From an uncultured Clostridia bacterium (lineage in GTDB: Bacteria > Bacillota > Clostridia > Christensenellales > Borkfalkiaceae), in the NCBI GenBank assembly GCA_947629575.1, contig CANREF010000016.1:1-37501 (forward strand): a stretch of DNA of 37,501 nucleotides. Reading direction: 5' to 3'. The position numbers were made by a program, and so were the translations under genes. This document shows positions 24,355-32,398 of the stretch, piece by piece (the first letter of the stretch is position 1; every line of letters starts with the position of its first letter). The notes below the pieces were generated by a model. The model did no database searches. It saw only the letters and a program-made list of their open reading frames with translations, and was not told where the DNA came from.

Positions 24355-24927
24355 TTATTCTTCCTTTTCCCTGCGTAATTTTTCCAACTCCGCCTTGAGC
24401 GCGGCATTTTCCTTGCGAAGATCGATGGCAAGGCGGGAGTAGAGCGCGTCGATCTCCCTCTCCAACTTGCGCTGCAAGAAGCTCTTCTCCTCCGGGATCC
24501 CCGCCTCCCGCGCCGCTTTTTCGACCCGCTCGGGCTGCTTTTTGAGCAGATTCCGATACTTGTTCTGCATCCGCAGCATGAGCCGTTCATCCCCGTCCGA
24601 GACGTTCATGATCGCACGGCGCACGGAATAACCCTTGCTCTTTTCGGTGAGCACCTTTTTCAAAAGTTCGTCCGTCTCCTCCTCGGTGAAGGGTTTCACT
24701 TCGCCCGCCTTGAGGTCCTTCCCCTTCAAGATCCGCTCGACCCGCTCGTCGTCCCTCTTTTTGAGAAAGGCGTAGTAATAGTTCCGCACGCTCCCCTTTG
24801 CGCGGCTGTGCTCCTTCCCGTAAGTCTCAAAGAGGTAGGAGAGCGTCTTTCCCGCATTTTTGCCCGAGTAGATATATTCGATGAGCCCCGTCGCTTCCTC
24901 TTCCGTATAACCGTTGATCTTGTTCAT
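24355..24927 (-). CDS. Unknown protein with two Myb/SANT-like segments and a coiled-coil tail
   Basis: 190 residues from ATG 24927 (GGAGGTGACC 6 nt upstream; an ATG 13 codons earlier lacks a site). Two segments have the same helical pattern: YTEEEATGLIEYIYSGKNAGKTLSYLF...GSVRNYYYAFLK and FTEEETDELLKKVLTEKSKGYSVRRAIM...MQNKYRNLLKK. This is reminiscent of Myb-like DNA-binding proteins of Bacillota such as RsfA. The last ~50 residues form a charged coiled coil (LRKENAALKAELEKLRREKEE). A DNA-binding role is inference. It diverges from the unknown gene at 24998. Confidence 0.7.
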   Translation of the reverse strand: MNKINGYTEEEATGLIEYIYSGKNAGKTLSYLFETYGKEHSRAKGSVRNYYYAFLKKRDDERVERILKGKDLKAGEVKPFTEEETDELLKKVLTEKSKGYSVRRAIMNVSDGDERLMLRMQNKYRNLLKKQPERVEKAAREAGIPEEKSFLQRKLEREIDALYSRLAIDLRKENAALKAELEKLRREKEE

Positions 24928-24997
24928 ATCGGTCACCTCCAAATGATTCGAAGGGATTGTTGACATAATTTTATCCCTTTATACATCTAATAGAGTT

Positions 24998-25876
24998 ATG
25001 CGGGTCTATTTTTTATCGGAAAAACCGTGCGGGCTTACCGTGAGCGGGATCTATTTGGGACTTATAGACGGTTTCGAGCGCTCGGCAGAGCTCTCCCCCG
25101 CCGATGAACTCTTTCTGGAATGCAGGCCGCAGGGGGCATATCTGCCCGTCTCTTTTCGCTTTGATGAAGAATTTCTCTGCTCCCCGCCGCCGCAGGTGAG
25201 CCTCTATTTCACCGAACGGAGCGTTGCCGTTTATATTTCGGATTTTGTTCCCGCCGACCGTTCGATCAAGGTGCACTCCCAAAAACGGTTAGGCGGGACG
25301 CTGCTCACCCTTCTTTCGCAGGGGAAGCTGCAGATCGATCTCGAAAATGAAACCGGCTTTCATATGACCGAACTCCCCGATGTGCTCGAAAATGCGGAGA
25401 TCCTGCCCGTCGGAAACGGATTCCTGCTGCGGGCGGAGGAGGCATTTGCGCTCCTGTCGCGGACGGGAGAGATAGAGCTCTTCTCGGAGGGACGGGTGCT
25501 CTCATTTGAGAACGGCGTCGAGGCGGAAGTCCCCTTCCACGACAGTCAGGGACATACCGCCCTCATGAAGTGGCAAAACGGCGTCCTTGTCTCCTGTTCT
25601 ATCCGCACTCCCGCTGAGCCCACGGAGGCGACCTTTGCGCTCGCTCTCTTCGAAAGCGCCCTCATCGGTGCGGACATCCGCCCCTTTTTGTGTGAAGAGC
25701 TCGCCCAAAAGGCGGATAAACTCAAGGAATTTTTAGGGGATTACCGCTCCGTGGCGCTCACCGAGGAGCGGAACAAGGTCGGGCTCGTGTATGAGCGAAA
25801 ACCGCGCGTCTTCGACGTTCGCTACTTTCGGATCGAACTCGAGAAGGATAAGATCAAAAACATCCTCCCGCTTTAA
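24998..25876 (+). CDS. Conserved-looking protein of unknown function
   Basis: 292 residues, one of the few plus-strand genes. No signal peptide or membrane segment and no family I recognise. The N-terminus (RVYFLSEKPCGLTVSGIYLGLIDGFERSAEL) suggests a small beta domain; the C-terminus (ALTEERNKVGLVYERKPRVFDVRYFRIELEKDKIKNI) is charged. The codon usage is like its neighbours and a strong terminator follows, so it is likely real. No Shine-Dalgarno; TTGACA (24960-24965) and TCTAAT (24986-24991, long spacer) precede the ATG by 7 nt, so it may be leaderless. Confidence 0.75.
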   Translation: MRVYFLSEKPCGLTVSGIYLGLIDGFERSAELSPADELFLECRPQGAYLPVSFRFDEEFLCSPPPQVSLYFTERSVAVYISDFVPADRSIKVHSQKRLGGTLLTLLSQGKLQIDLENETGFHMTELPDVLENAEILPVGNGFLLRAEEAFALLSRTGEIELFSEGRVLSFENGVEAEVPFHDSQGHTALMKWQNGVLVSCSIRTPAEPTEATFALALFESALIGADIRPFLCEELAQKADKLKEFLGDYRSVALTEERNKVGLVYERKPRVFDVRYFRIELEKDKIKNILPL

Positions 25877-25891
25877 GGAAGGCAAAAATTT

Positions 25892-25918
25892 AAGGGAGAC
25901 GAACGTCTCCCTTGCTTT
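25892..25918 (+). terminator. Terminator of the unknown plus-strand gene
   Basis: AAGGGAGACG-AA-CGTCTCCCTT followed by GCTTTTTT. Confidence 0.9.
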
Positions 25919-25959
25919 TTTCTGTGACACATGCCCCAAACGGCATGTTCTTTTCATGA

Positions 25960-26964
25960 TCAATATTTATCGACGGTGACCGACTTGATGACGATCGGGC
26001 TCTTGGGCACATTGTAGTCGGCAGAGATCCCGCTGTTGCGCACACGGTCGATGGGGTCGTATTGATTGACATTGCCGATATGCACCTCTTCCGTGAAGGA
26101 AGCCTCTTCCCCCTCTTCCGCAGGAAGGGAATCGGTGTATTCGTCGATAGCGTCGAGGAGCGCCTGCATTTGGGCGAAGTCCTTCGTGACGCCGAACGCC
26201 GCATACTTCGCGTCCAAAGAACTTCCGCCGCTCGCCGCCGTGAAGGTGTAGAAGAGGGAAGTTGCGCAATTCGTCTTGTAGGAAGAACCCTGCTGGGTCT
26301 CCTCGGGCTTGCCTTCGTCGTTCTTATTGTTCTCGCCGCCGTCCGAACGTCTCGTCGCAACGCGGGTGGCGTCTTCGCCGTTGTCGGTATAGTACATGGC
26401 GATGATGCCCCGCTGGTTGTGGGTGTACGTCTTGGAGTTCGCCGTGACGCCGTTGTTTGAGAATTCGCCGTAGAGCGTATAAAGCGGGATCTGCGTATCC
26501 GAAGCGGAGTACGCTGTGCCGCCCGCCGTATAGCCCGTCTGAAGGGAAGAAAGATAGCTTGCCATATCCGCGCCGTTGGCATAGACCGACTGGGTGTAGA
26601 TATAGCCGTTCGCCGCCTCGTAGTTGCGAAGCTCCGTCCAGTAATCCTTTTCCACGAGCCCTTGCTGGTTTTCCTCCGCCTCGGGGTCCCACCTGTAGCC
26701 GCCGCCGTAGAGGGCGTTGGACTGATAGTCGTGAATGATAGTACCGTTATAGTAGCCCGTTTCAGCGAGTTCGATGAAGTGCTGCACTGTGGTGGGCGCG
26801 CCCTTTCTCGAAAGTTTGTATTCCACTTTGTACTCGTTGCCGTTGAATTCGTATGTGATGGTGATCTCGGGATTGTCCGTAGTGCAGCCCGCGAAGAGCG
26901 CAACGGAGCCGAGCCCGATAGCGGCGGTCGCGGCGATCGCCAAAAGACGGAAAGATTTTTTCAT
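25960..26964 (-). CDS. Cyclophilin-like lipoprotein (divergent peptidyl-prolyl isomerase)
   Basis: 334 residues from ATG 26964 (GGAGG upstream); signal peptide with lipobox L-F-A-G-C (Cys27). The cyclophilin pattern is visible but eroded: APTTVQHFIELAETGYYNGTIIHDY (compare APKTV.NF..L...G.YDGT.FHRV), RGIIAMYYTDNG, CATSLFYTF and YAAFGVT. The catalytic Arg of the FHR motif is replaced by Asp (IHD), and long insertions (Gly/Asn/Glu-rich, GGENNKNDEGKPEE) split the domain. It may be an extracytoplasmic folding factor that has lost activity or a binding protein. Own promoter; convergent with the unknown gene at 24998. Confidence 0.8.
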   Translation of the reverse strand: MKKSFRLLAIAATAAIGLGSVALFAGCTTDNPEITITYEFNGNEYKVEYKLSRKGAPTTVQHFIELAETGYYNGTIIHDYQSNALYGGGYRWDPEAEENQQGLVEKDYWTELRNYEAANGYIYTQSVYANGADMASYLSSLQTGYTAGGTAYSASDTQIPLYTLYGEFSNNGVTANSKTYTHNQRGIIAMYYTDNGEDATRVATRRSDGGENNKNDEGKPEETQQGSSYKTNCATSLFYTFTAASGGSSLDAKYAAFGVTKDFAQMQALLDAIDEYTDSLPAEEGEEASFTEEVHIGNVNQYDPIDRVRNSGISADYNVPKSPIVIKSVTVDKY

Positions 26965-27010
26965 GTTTACCTCCGAGGTTTTCCGCTTGGGAAAATCTTC
27001 CTGTATTTCT

Positions 27011-27039
27011 ATTTTACCCGCAAATGTCCGTTCCGTCAA
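27011..27039 (-). promoter_or_regulatory. Promoter of the cyclophilin-like lipoprotein gene
   Basis: Minus strand TTGACG (27034-27039), 17-bp spacer, TAAAAT (27011-27016). Confidence 0.7.
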
Positions 27040-27143
27040 GTGCTTTTGGCGTATTTCGCGTGAAAATTGTGCAAAATCGCAAAACGCACCCGCGGAAGGC
27101 TCTCTTGCCCGATCCGACAAATGTGGCATGGCGCATTCCCCCA

Positions 27144-27312
27144 CGTCATTCTGAACACTTCTCCCCACGTCATTCTGCCCATCCCGCGTCATTCTGAGGT
27201 GACCAAGTAACATGAAAACCGAGAGCTGTCCTCGAAGAATCTCGCGGGGACAATAGATGCTTCGGGGAGAGCTTGCGCGGACTGCGTAACCGCTCCTCAC
27301 CTCAGCATGACG
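27144..27312. repeat. CGTCATTCTG repeats and a MITE-like inverted-repeat element
   Basis: CGTCATTCTG occurs three times (27144, 27168, 27187). From 27187 to 27312 the segment is bounded by 16-bp inverted repeats with one mismatch: CGTCATTCTGAGGTGA and, reversed, CGTCATGCTGAGGTGA. No ORF fits inside. It fills the gap between the rplL terminator and the lipoprotein promoter; nothing else is seen in this 504-bp gap. Confidence 0.6.
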
Positions 27313-27421
27313 CACGGTCACCCATTCGACTTCGCTACTTCGTCGCTACCGCTCCTCGTGCCGCGCTTAGAGAATAAGAACAGCGCGCGGGGCAGGGTGA
27401 CGCATCGGGCGGCAGAGCGCA

Positions 27422-27450
27422 CACAAAAAGCCGCTCGGGTGAGCGGCTTT
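27422..27450 (-). terminator. Terminator after rplL
   Basis: AAAGCCGCTC-GGGT-GAGCGGCTTT with TTTTTG continuing on the minus strand. It closes the rplJ-rplL transcript, so no rpoB follows in this operon. Confidence 0.9.
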
Positions 27451-27468
27451 CCTTGTCTGTCGTTTGGT

Positions 27469-27849
27469 TTATTTGAGCTCGGCAACTGCGCCCGCTTCCT
27501 TGAGCTTGGCCACCGCCGCTTCCGCGTCCGCCTTCGGCACGCCCTCTTTGAGAACGCCGAGGCTCTCGACTGCCTTCTTCGCTTCCGCAAGGCCGAGACC
27601 GGTAAGTTCGCGCACGACCTTGATGACCGCGATCTTCTTGTCTGCCGCGAATTCCTTGAGGACGACGTCGAATTCCGTCTTTTCCTCTTCCTGAGGAGCA
27701 GCTTCCGCCGCACCTGCGCCCGCGCCGCCGCCGACAGCCACTGCCGCCGCCGCGCTCACGCCGAATTCCTCTTCCAAAGCCTTCACAAAGTCATTGAGCT
27801 CGACAACGGTCATAGCCTTGACTTCTTCGATAAATTTCTGAACATCCAT
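27469..27849 (-). CDS. rplL: 50S ribosomal protein L7/L12
   Basis: Stalk protein that recruits translational GTPases. 126 residues: N-terminal dimerisation helix region, Ala/Gly-rich hinge ([20 protein letters not shown]), C-terminal domain with [31 protein letters not shown]. 21 bp after rplJ. Confidence 0.98.
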   Translation of the reverse strand: MDVQKFIEEVKAMTVVELNDFVKALEEEFGVSAAAAVAVGGGAGAGAAEAAPQEEEKTEFDVVLKEFAADKKIAVIKVVRELTGLGLAEAKKAVESLGVLKEGVPKADAEAAVAKLKEAGAVAELK

Positions 27850-27870
27850 TTTTCATTACCTCCGAATAAA

Positions 27871-28368
27871 TTATGATTTTTGGTCTGCGATTGCCTTCAG
27901 AACAAACGCAAGATTGACGATGGGCGACTGCAAGCAGCCGAGCATCTTTGCGATGAGCACCTCTCTCGAAGGGATCGCCGCGAGTTTCTTGACTCCTTCC
28001 GCGTCCACATAAGAACCGCCCACATAGGCGCTCTTCGGGACGATCTTGTCCGCCAAGGCGGGGGTGTCCTTCACTGCCTTGGCGAGAATGGAGCAACCGC
28101 TCGTCTCGTCGGGGCAGAAGATGAACGCCGTCGCGCCGTTCAGGTCGTTATCGAACTGCGTCACGCCCAGCTCGTCGAACGCCTTGCGCACAAGGGTGTT
28201 CTTATATACCTTGTACTCACAGTGCGACTCGCGGAACTTGTTGCGAAGATCGGTGACTTCCTTGACGGTCAACCTGTCGTAATGAGCGAGGACGACCGAC
28301 TTGCTTGCGCCGATCTTCTCTTTGATCTCTTCCACGACAACTTTCTTTGCTTCAAAATTTGCCGACAT
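27871..28368 (-). CDS. rplJ: 50S ribosomal protein L10
   Basis: Base of the L7/L12 stalk. 165 residues with the family pattern (VVVEEIKEKIGASKSVVLAHYDRLTVKEVTDLRNKFRES, YKVYKNTLVRKAF). SD GGAGG. Preceded by a long leader with L10-leader features and its own promoter, the usual site of L10-L12 feedback. Confidence 0.98.
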   Translation of the reverse strand: MSANFEAKKVVVEEIKEKIGASKSVVLAHYDRLTVKEVTDLRNKFRESHCEYKVYKNTLVRKAFDELGVTQFDNDLNGATAFIFCPDETSGCSILAKAVKDTPALADKIVPKSAYVGGSYVDAEGVKKLAAIPSREVLIAKMLGCLQSPIVNLAFVLKAIADQKS

Positions 28369-28429
28369 CTGAATCCTCCATTAGGCACAAAGCCCGATTT
28401 TGCGCTTTCCGCTCCTTGCGAAAAGCAAA

Positions 28430-28456
28430 GCTCCGTACCGCAGACGGGTACGGAGC
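28430..28456 (-). terminator. Attenuator-type hairpin in the rplJ leader
   Basis: GCTCCGTACC-7 nt-GGTACGGAGC, a 10-bp stem followed on the minus strand by TTTGCTTTT, located between the L10-leader motif and rplJ. Confidence 0.6.
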
Positions 28457-28477
28457 AGTTCTTTCCTCTGAAAAAAC

Positions 28478-28535
28478 CTCCCACCTCGACGGGATATTTG
28501 AGCCTTGCGGCACCCGTTGTCTGCGGCATGGAATG
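28478..28535 (-). ncRNA. Ribosomal protein L10 leader
   Basis: Just downstream of the rplJ promoter, the minus strand reads GCCGCAGACAACGGGTGCC, then CTCAAATATCCCGTCGAGG. This has the CCG.AGACA...GGGTG / TATCCC..CGAGG arrangement of the L10 leader, the RNA bound by the L10(L12)4 complex to repress rplJL. The match is from memory of the motif and was not scored. Confidence 0.7.
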
Positions 28536-28546
28536 TTTACCTTTTT

Positions 28547-28575
28547 ATAATACCAGATTTTTTGCCTTCGGTCAA
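28547..28575 (-). promoter_or_regulatory. Promoter of rplJ-rplL
   Basis: Minus strand TTGACC (28570-28575), 17-bp spacer, TATTAT (28547-28552), 11 bp past the rplA stop codon. Confidence 0.8.
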
Positions 28576-28585
28576 GCGATTTTAC

Positions 28586-29269
28586 TTACATTTTGGAGTA
28601 ATTGACCTTGACGCCGGGGCCCATCGTGCTCGTGAGCGCAATGCTCTTCAAGTACTGACCCTTTGCGGCGGCGGGCTTCGCCTTGATGATGGCGTCCATG
28701 AGCGCGGTGAAGTTCTCGAGGAGCTTCTCCTTGCCGAAGGACTTCTTGCCGATCGGGCAGTGGATGATCGCCGTCTTATCGAGACGGTACTCCACCTTAC
28801 CTGCTTTAACTTCGGCGACCGCCTTCGTAACGTCCATGGTGACCGTGCCCGACTTGGGGTTGGGCATCAAGCCCTTAGGACCGAGCAATCTACCGATACG
28901 GCCGACAACGCCCATCATATCGGGAGTGGTGATCATGACGTCGAATCCGAACCAGTTCTCGGTCTGGATCTTCTGGATCATTTCCTCCGCGCCGACGAAA
29001 TCCGCTCCGGCTGCCTGCGCCGCGTCCGCTCTCTCGCCCTTGGCGATGACGAGCACTTTCTTCGTCTTGCCCGTTCCGTTGGGAAGGACGAGAACGCCAC
29101 GGACCTGCTGGTCGGCCTGTCTCGGGTCGATACCGAGCTTCACATGCAGTTCCACCGTTTCATCGAATTTCGCCTTCGCGTTTTCGATGACGATACCGAG
29201 CGCTTCCTCGGGCGTGTACTGTTTTGCGCGGTCGTAAGATTTGAGGCTATCTACATATTTCTTACCCAT
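28586..29269 (-). CDS. rplA: 50S ribosomal protein L1
   Basis: Forms the L1 stalk and binds 23S rRNA. 227 residues: [56 protein letters not shown], and a C-terminal [19 protein letters not shown]. 12 bp downstream of rplK. Confidence 0.98.
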   Translation of the reverse strand: MGKKYVDSLKSYDRAKQYTPEEALGIVIENAKAKFDETVELHVKLGIDPRQADQQVRGVLVLPNGTGKTKKVLVIAKGERADAAQAAGADFVGAEEMIQKIQTENWFGFDVMITTPDMMGVVGRIGRLLGPKGLMPNPKSGTVTMDVTKAVAEVKAGKVEYRLDKTAIIHCPIGKKSFGKEKLLENFTALMDAIIKAKPAAAKGQYLKSIALTSTMGPGVKVNYSKM

Positions 29270-29281
29270 GATATCTCCTCC

Positions 29282-29707
29282 TTACTCCTCGACCGTAATG
29301 CCCATGCTGCGGGCAGTGCCCTTGATCATGCTCATCGCGCTCTCGAGCGTGGAGCAGTTGAGGTCGGGCATTTTCGTCTTTGCGATCTCTTCGACCTGCG
29401 CCTTGGTGAGCTTGCCGACCTTTACCTTGTTGGGGGTTGAAGAGGCAGTCTCGAGCCCGAGCGCCTTCTTGATGAGGACGGGTGCGGGCGGGGTCTTGAG
29501 CACGAACGTAAAGGAACGGTCTGCATAGATCGTCATGACGACGGGAATGATGAGCCCTTCCTGATTCGCCGTCTTTGCGTTGAACTCTTTGGTAAAGCCG
29601 GGAATATTGATCCCGTGCGGGCCCAGCGTCGAACCGACGGGAGGACCGGGAGTGGCTTTACCTGCGGGAAGCTGAAGCTTCACGACTGCGGTGATTTTCT
29701 TTGCCAT
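29282..29707 (-). CDS. rplK: 50S ribosomal protein L11
   Basis: Part of the GTPase-associated centre. 141 residues with [28 protein letters not shown] and the rRNA-binding C-terminal domain ([12 protein letters not shown]). SD AAGGAG. The 185-bp gap to nusG carries a repeat copy and leader sequence. Confidence 0.98.
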   Translation of the reverse strand: MAKKITAVVKLQLPAGKATPGPPVGSTLGPHGINIPGFTKEFNAKTANQEGLIIPVVMTIYADRSFTFVLKTPPAPVLIKKALGLETASSTPNKVKVGKLTKAQVEEIAKTKMPDLNCSTLESAMSMIKGTARSMGITVEE

Positions 29708-29828
29708 TTTAACTCCTTCTGTGGTTTTTGTGACGGTCTGAAAAATTTACCGTCTCCCACTCTATCGAAAACACGTTGCCGCGTTATCGCCGAATTGATA
29801 ATTGTTTTTTGCGCATATTGTGGGGATA

Positions 29829-29882
29829 CCCCCCACCACCCGCTACCGCGGGAGCCTCCCCCAAAAGGGGTAGGCCTTTTTG
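29829..29882. repeat. Short palindromic repeat between nusG and rplK
   Basis: CCCGCTACCGCGGGAG and CCTCCCCCAAAAGGGGTAGG lie together, flanked by CCCCCCACCACC. Same GC-rich CCCCC/GGGGG style as the other intergenic copies, here inside the nusG-rplK interval. Confidence 0.55.
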
Positions 29883-29892
29883 CTCTACCCGA

Positions 29893-30459
29893 TTATTCCT
29901 CGTCTTTGGGGATCTCGACGGCGTTTTCGGAGATCTTGGTCATCTGGATGTACTCGACCTCGACTTCCTGCTTTCTGCCGAACATCACGATCTCCACCTT
30001 GGCGCGCTGCTGCTCGTCGTTGACCGAGGCGATCGTCCCGATGAAGCCCTCCAAAGGACCGTTGTCGATGGAAACGCGGTCTCCCTCTTTGAAGTCCGCA
30101 TCCACCACAAAGTCCTCAAGGCGCATCTTGCGGATCTCCTCTTCCTTCATGGGAATGGGACGGCCCTGCGGACCGCAGAACCCCGTGACGCCGCGCGTAT
30201 TGGTGATGAGATACCAAAGCTCGTTGGAATAGATCATCTTGATAAAGACGTAGCAGGGCAGCAGCTTGCGCTCGACGACCTTCTTCTTCCCGTTCGCCTT
30301 CTCTTCGATTGTCTGTTCGGTGGGAATTTTGACGTCCACGATGCTGTCGCTCAGGTTATTGTTCTCGATGAGACGCAGCAGGGACTCCTTCACCATCGCC
30401 TCGTACCCCGAATAGGTATGCAGAATATACCATTGGGGGACGGTATCCTTAATCGCCAT
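29893..30459 (-). CDS. nusG: Transcription termination/antitermination factor NusG
   Basis: Binds RNA polymerase and modulates pausing and termination. 188 residues: NGN domain (WYILHTYSGYEAMVKESL, PCYVFIKMIYSNELWYLITNTRGVTGFCG) and a C-terminal KOW domain (FKEGDRVSIDNGPLEGFIGTIASV). The start lies 3 bp after the secE stop. Confidence 0.98.
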   Translation of the reverse strand: MAIKDTVPQWYILHTYSGYEAMVKESLLRLIENNNLSDSIVDVKIPTEQTIEEKANGKKKVVERKLLPCYVFIKMIYSNELWYLITNTRGVTGFCGPQGRPIPMKEEEIRKMRLEDFVVDADFKEGDRVSIDNGPLEGFIGTIASVNDEQQRAKVEIVMFGRKQEVEVEYIQMTKISENAVEIPKDEE

Positions 30460-30462
30460 AAA

Positions 30463-30735
30463 TCAAGCTCCCAAACCGGTGAGTAATTGCAAGAGTGCAG
30501 AGAAGCCGTAGTTGACGCCCGTGACGACCACGAGGAAAATAAGCACGATGACGATGACGACGCCCGTTGCCTTCAGAGCCTGAGGCAGGGTGGGCCATGT
30601 GACGCGCTTGAGTTCCATGAACGTCTCTTTGATCTTTCTGCCCATGCGAACAAAAATATTGGGCTTTTTGTTTTTGTCGACCTTCTTCTTGTCGACGGGT
30701 TTTACATTTTCTTTTTCAAGGTCTTTCTTCGCCAT
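30463..30735 (-). CDS. secE: Preprotein translocase subunit SecE
   Basis: Essential SecYEG subunit. 90 residues: a charged Lys-rich N-terminal extension, the amphipathic segment FMELKRVTWPTLPQALKATG, and one membrane helix (~57-80, VVIVIVLIFLVVVTGVNYGF). Between rpmG and nusG, the conserved order. Confidence 0.97.
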   Translation of the reverse strand: MAKKDLEKENVKPVDKKKVDKNKKPNIFVRMGRKIKETFMELKRVTWPTLPQALKATGVVIVIVLIFLVVVTGVNYGFSALLQLLTGLGA

Positions 30736-30762
30736 GATGATTTCTCCGTGGAGCGTGGAAAA

Positions 30763-30927
30763 TTACTTGGATTCCTTGTGAACGGTATGCTTTCTGCAAG
30801 TAGGGCAATACTTTTTAAGCTCAAGACGGTCGGGATCGTTGCGCTTGTTCTTGAAGCTGTCATAGTTGCGGTTCTTGCATTCCGTGCACTCGAAGGTTAC
30901 CTTGAGCCTCGTGGATTTAACGGCCAT
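30763..30927 (-). CDS. rpmG: 50S ribosomal protein L33 (zinc-binding form)
   Basis: 54 residues, [20 protein letters not shown]...[18 protein letters not shown]. Both CxxC pairs (ECTEC and YCPTC) are present, so this is the Cys4 zinc form rather than the Zur-controlled Cys-free form. First gene of the rpmG-secE-nusG cluster; the start at 30927 gives the family N-terminus. Confidence 0.95.
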   Translation of the reverse strand: MAVKSTRLKVTFECTECKNRNYDSFKNKRNDPDRLELKKYCPTCRKHTVHKESK

Positions 30928-30981
30928 TGTGAGAAAACTCCATACAAAAAAATTACACCCCGTTTCATGGTGCGTAAATAG

Positions 30982-31010
30982 AGTATAGCAAATATAAAAA
31001 GGCTTGTCAA
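30982..31010 (-). promoter_or_regulatory. Promoter of rpmG-secE-nusG
   Basis: Minus strand TTGACA (31005-31010), 17-bp spacer, TATACT (30982-30987). Confidence 0.8.
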
Positions 31011-31084
31011 TCGATTTTGAAAGAAAATCGGTGAATTTTTATCGGTTTCGCGAAAATCTTGTCCGCAGGCCTTGTTCCTTCCGC

Positions 31085-31255
31085 CCCGCCCCCGCGCCAT
31101 TCCGCCCCTTCCAAGGGGGGGCACTTGGCGCCCCCTCATAGGGGAGCTGTCACCGTAGGTGACTGAGGGGTTTTCCGAGAGTGTGTAAAAACCCTTTCGG
31201 CATTCGCTACGCTCATGCCACTTCCCCCATAGGGGGGCAGCGAGAGTCCTCCACG
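31085..31255. repeat. Dispersed palindromic repeat copy between upp and rpmG
   Basis: CCCCTTCCAAGGGG, CCCCCTCATAGGGG, AGCTGTCACCGTAGGTGACTGAG (31145-31167) and TTCCCCCATAGGGGGG follow one another. With the promoter above this accounts for the 347-bp gap; no gene is seen. Confidence 0.7.
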
Positions 31256-31274
31256 CCATTCGGAGCAGGAGCGT

Positions 31275-31913
31275 TTATTTTGTGCCGTACAATCTGTCTC
31301 CCGCGTCGCCGAGACCGGGCAGGATATAGCCGTGGCTGTTGAGACACCTGTCCAGCGTGGAGACATACACCGACACATCCGGGTGCGCCTTTGCGACTGC
31401 TTCGATGCCTTCGGGCGCCGCGATGATGCACATAAACTTGATATTCCCGCATCCCCGCTTTTTGAGCGCCTCGAGCGCGTCGCACGCCGAACCGCCCGTC
31501 GCGAGCATGGGGTCTACAAGCAGGACCGTTTTTTGCTCGATCCCGTCGGGAAGTTTGCAATAATATTCCCGCGGCTCGAGCGTCTCCTCGTCGCGGTACA
31601 TGCCGATATGCCCCACCCGCGCAGTGGGGAACACGCGGTGGACGCCGTTCACCATTCCCAAGCCTGCCCGCAGGATGGGGACTATGGCGACGCTCTCCTC
31701 GGGCACGCGGTACTGCACCGTCTTCTCGAGGGGGGTCTCCACTTCCACGGGAACAAGTTCCACGTCCTTCATGCTCTCGTAGGTCATGATCGTGGTGATC
31801 TCCTCGATGAGTTCGCGGAATTCCTTCATGCCCGTGTTCTTATCGCGCAGGATACTCACCTTGTGCTTGATGAGCGGATGATCGAAGATGTAGACGTTGG
31901 GATAGGTTTTCAT
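31275..31913 (-). CDS. upp: Uracil phosphoribosyltransferase
   Basis: Pyrimidine salvage: uracil + PRPP to UMP. 212 residues, with IVPILRAGLGMVNGV, YRDEETLEPREYYCKLP and the PRPP-binding loop VLLVDPMLATGGSA; C-terminus LPGLGDAGDRLYGTK matches the family end. SD GGAG. Own promoter. Confidence 0.98.
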   Translation of the reverse strand: MKTYPNVYIFDHPLIKHKVSILRDKNTGMKEFRELIEEITTIMTYESMKDVELVPVEVETPLEKTVQYRVPEESVAIVPILRAGLGMVNGVHRVFPTARVGHIGMYRDEETLEPREYYCKLPDGIEQKTVLLVDPMLATGGSACDALEALKKRGCGNIKFMCIIAAPEGIEAVAKAHPDVSVYVSTLDRCLNSHGYILPGLGDAGDRLYGTK

Positions 31914-31943
31914 ATGATGTCTCCGAAATATGCTTCTTGCTCC

Positions 31944-31972
31944 ATTTTACCACCGTTCCCCCAAAAAATCAA
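31944..31972 (-). promoter_or_regulatory. Promoter of upp
   Basis: Minus strand TTGATT (31967-31972), 17-bp spacer, TAAAAT (31944-31949). Confidence 0.65.
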
Positions 31973-32038
31973 TCCCCTTTCGCCCCTTTCCGCATATGAA
32001 CGAAAAAACATGCGGTCAACGGCGGGCGGCGACTTTTC

Positions 32039-32398
32039 TCAGATGTATGCGTTTTCAAAATATTCCAGCTCGCCCGCGAGGATCGAGGCGATGTCGAAGC
32101 GGCAGGGCAGCTCTTGCCGCTTGAAATTGCAGTAGCTCCACGCGATCTTGCGGTAGCGCTCCCGTTTGCGCCCGTTCACGGCGTCGGTGGGAAGGGCGAA
32201 TTCGTTCGTCTCCCGCGCCTTGACTTCCACAAAATGGTAAACGCCGTCTTTGAGCGCGATGATGTCCGCCTCTCCGAAGGGGGTGACGTAGTTCCTCTCG
32301 AGGATCTTATAGCCGTGCTTTTTGAGATATTTGCAGGTCAGGTCCTCTCCTTCCCGTCCCAAAAGTTTTTTATGAAGGTCTTTCTGTGAATTCTGCAT
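32039..32398 (-). CDS. YraN family endonuclease-like protein
   Basis: 119 residues from ATG 32398 (GGAG 9 nt upstream). UPF0102/YraN family, restriction-endonuclease-like fold: GREGEDLTCKYLKKHGYKILERNYVTPFGEADIIALKDGVYHFVEVKAR contains the E...D...VEVK core. Function is not established in the family. It overlaps the end of rnhB by 61 bp, so the two are coupled; the rnhB-yraN order is typical of Bacillota. Confidence 0.92.
   Translation of the reverse strand: MQNSQKDLHKKLLGREGEDLTCKYLKKHGYKILERNYVTPFGEADIIALKDGVYHFVEVKARETNEFALPTDAVNGRKRERYRKIAWSYCNFKRQELPCRFDIASILAGELEYFENAYI

Noticed and set aside
27144-27196. CRISPR-like direct repeats CGTCATTCTG
   Set aside because: Only three 10-bp copies with unequal spacing (24 and 19 bp), no cas genes; better explained as repeat-element ends.
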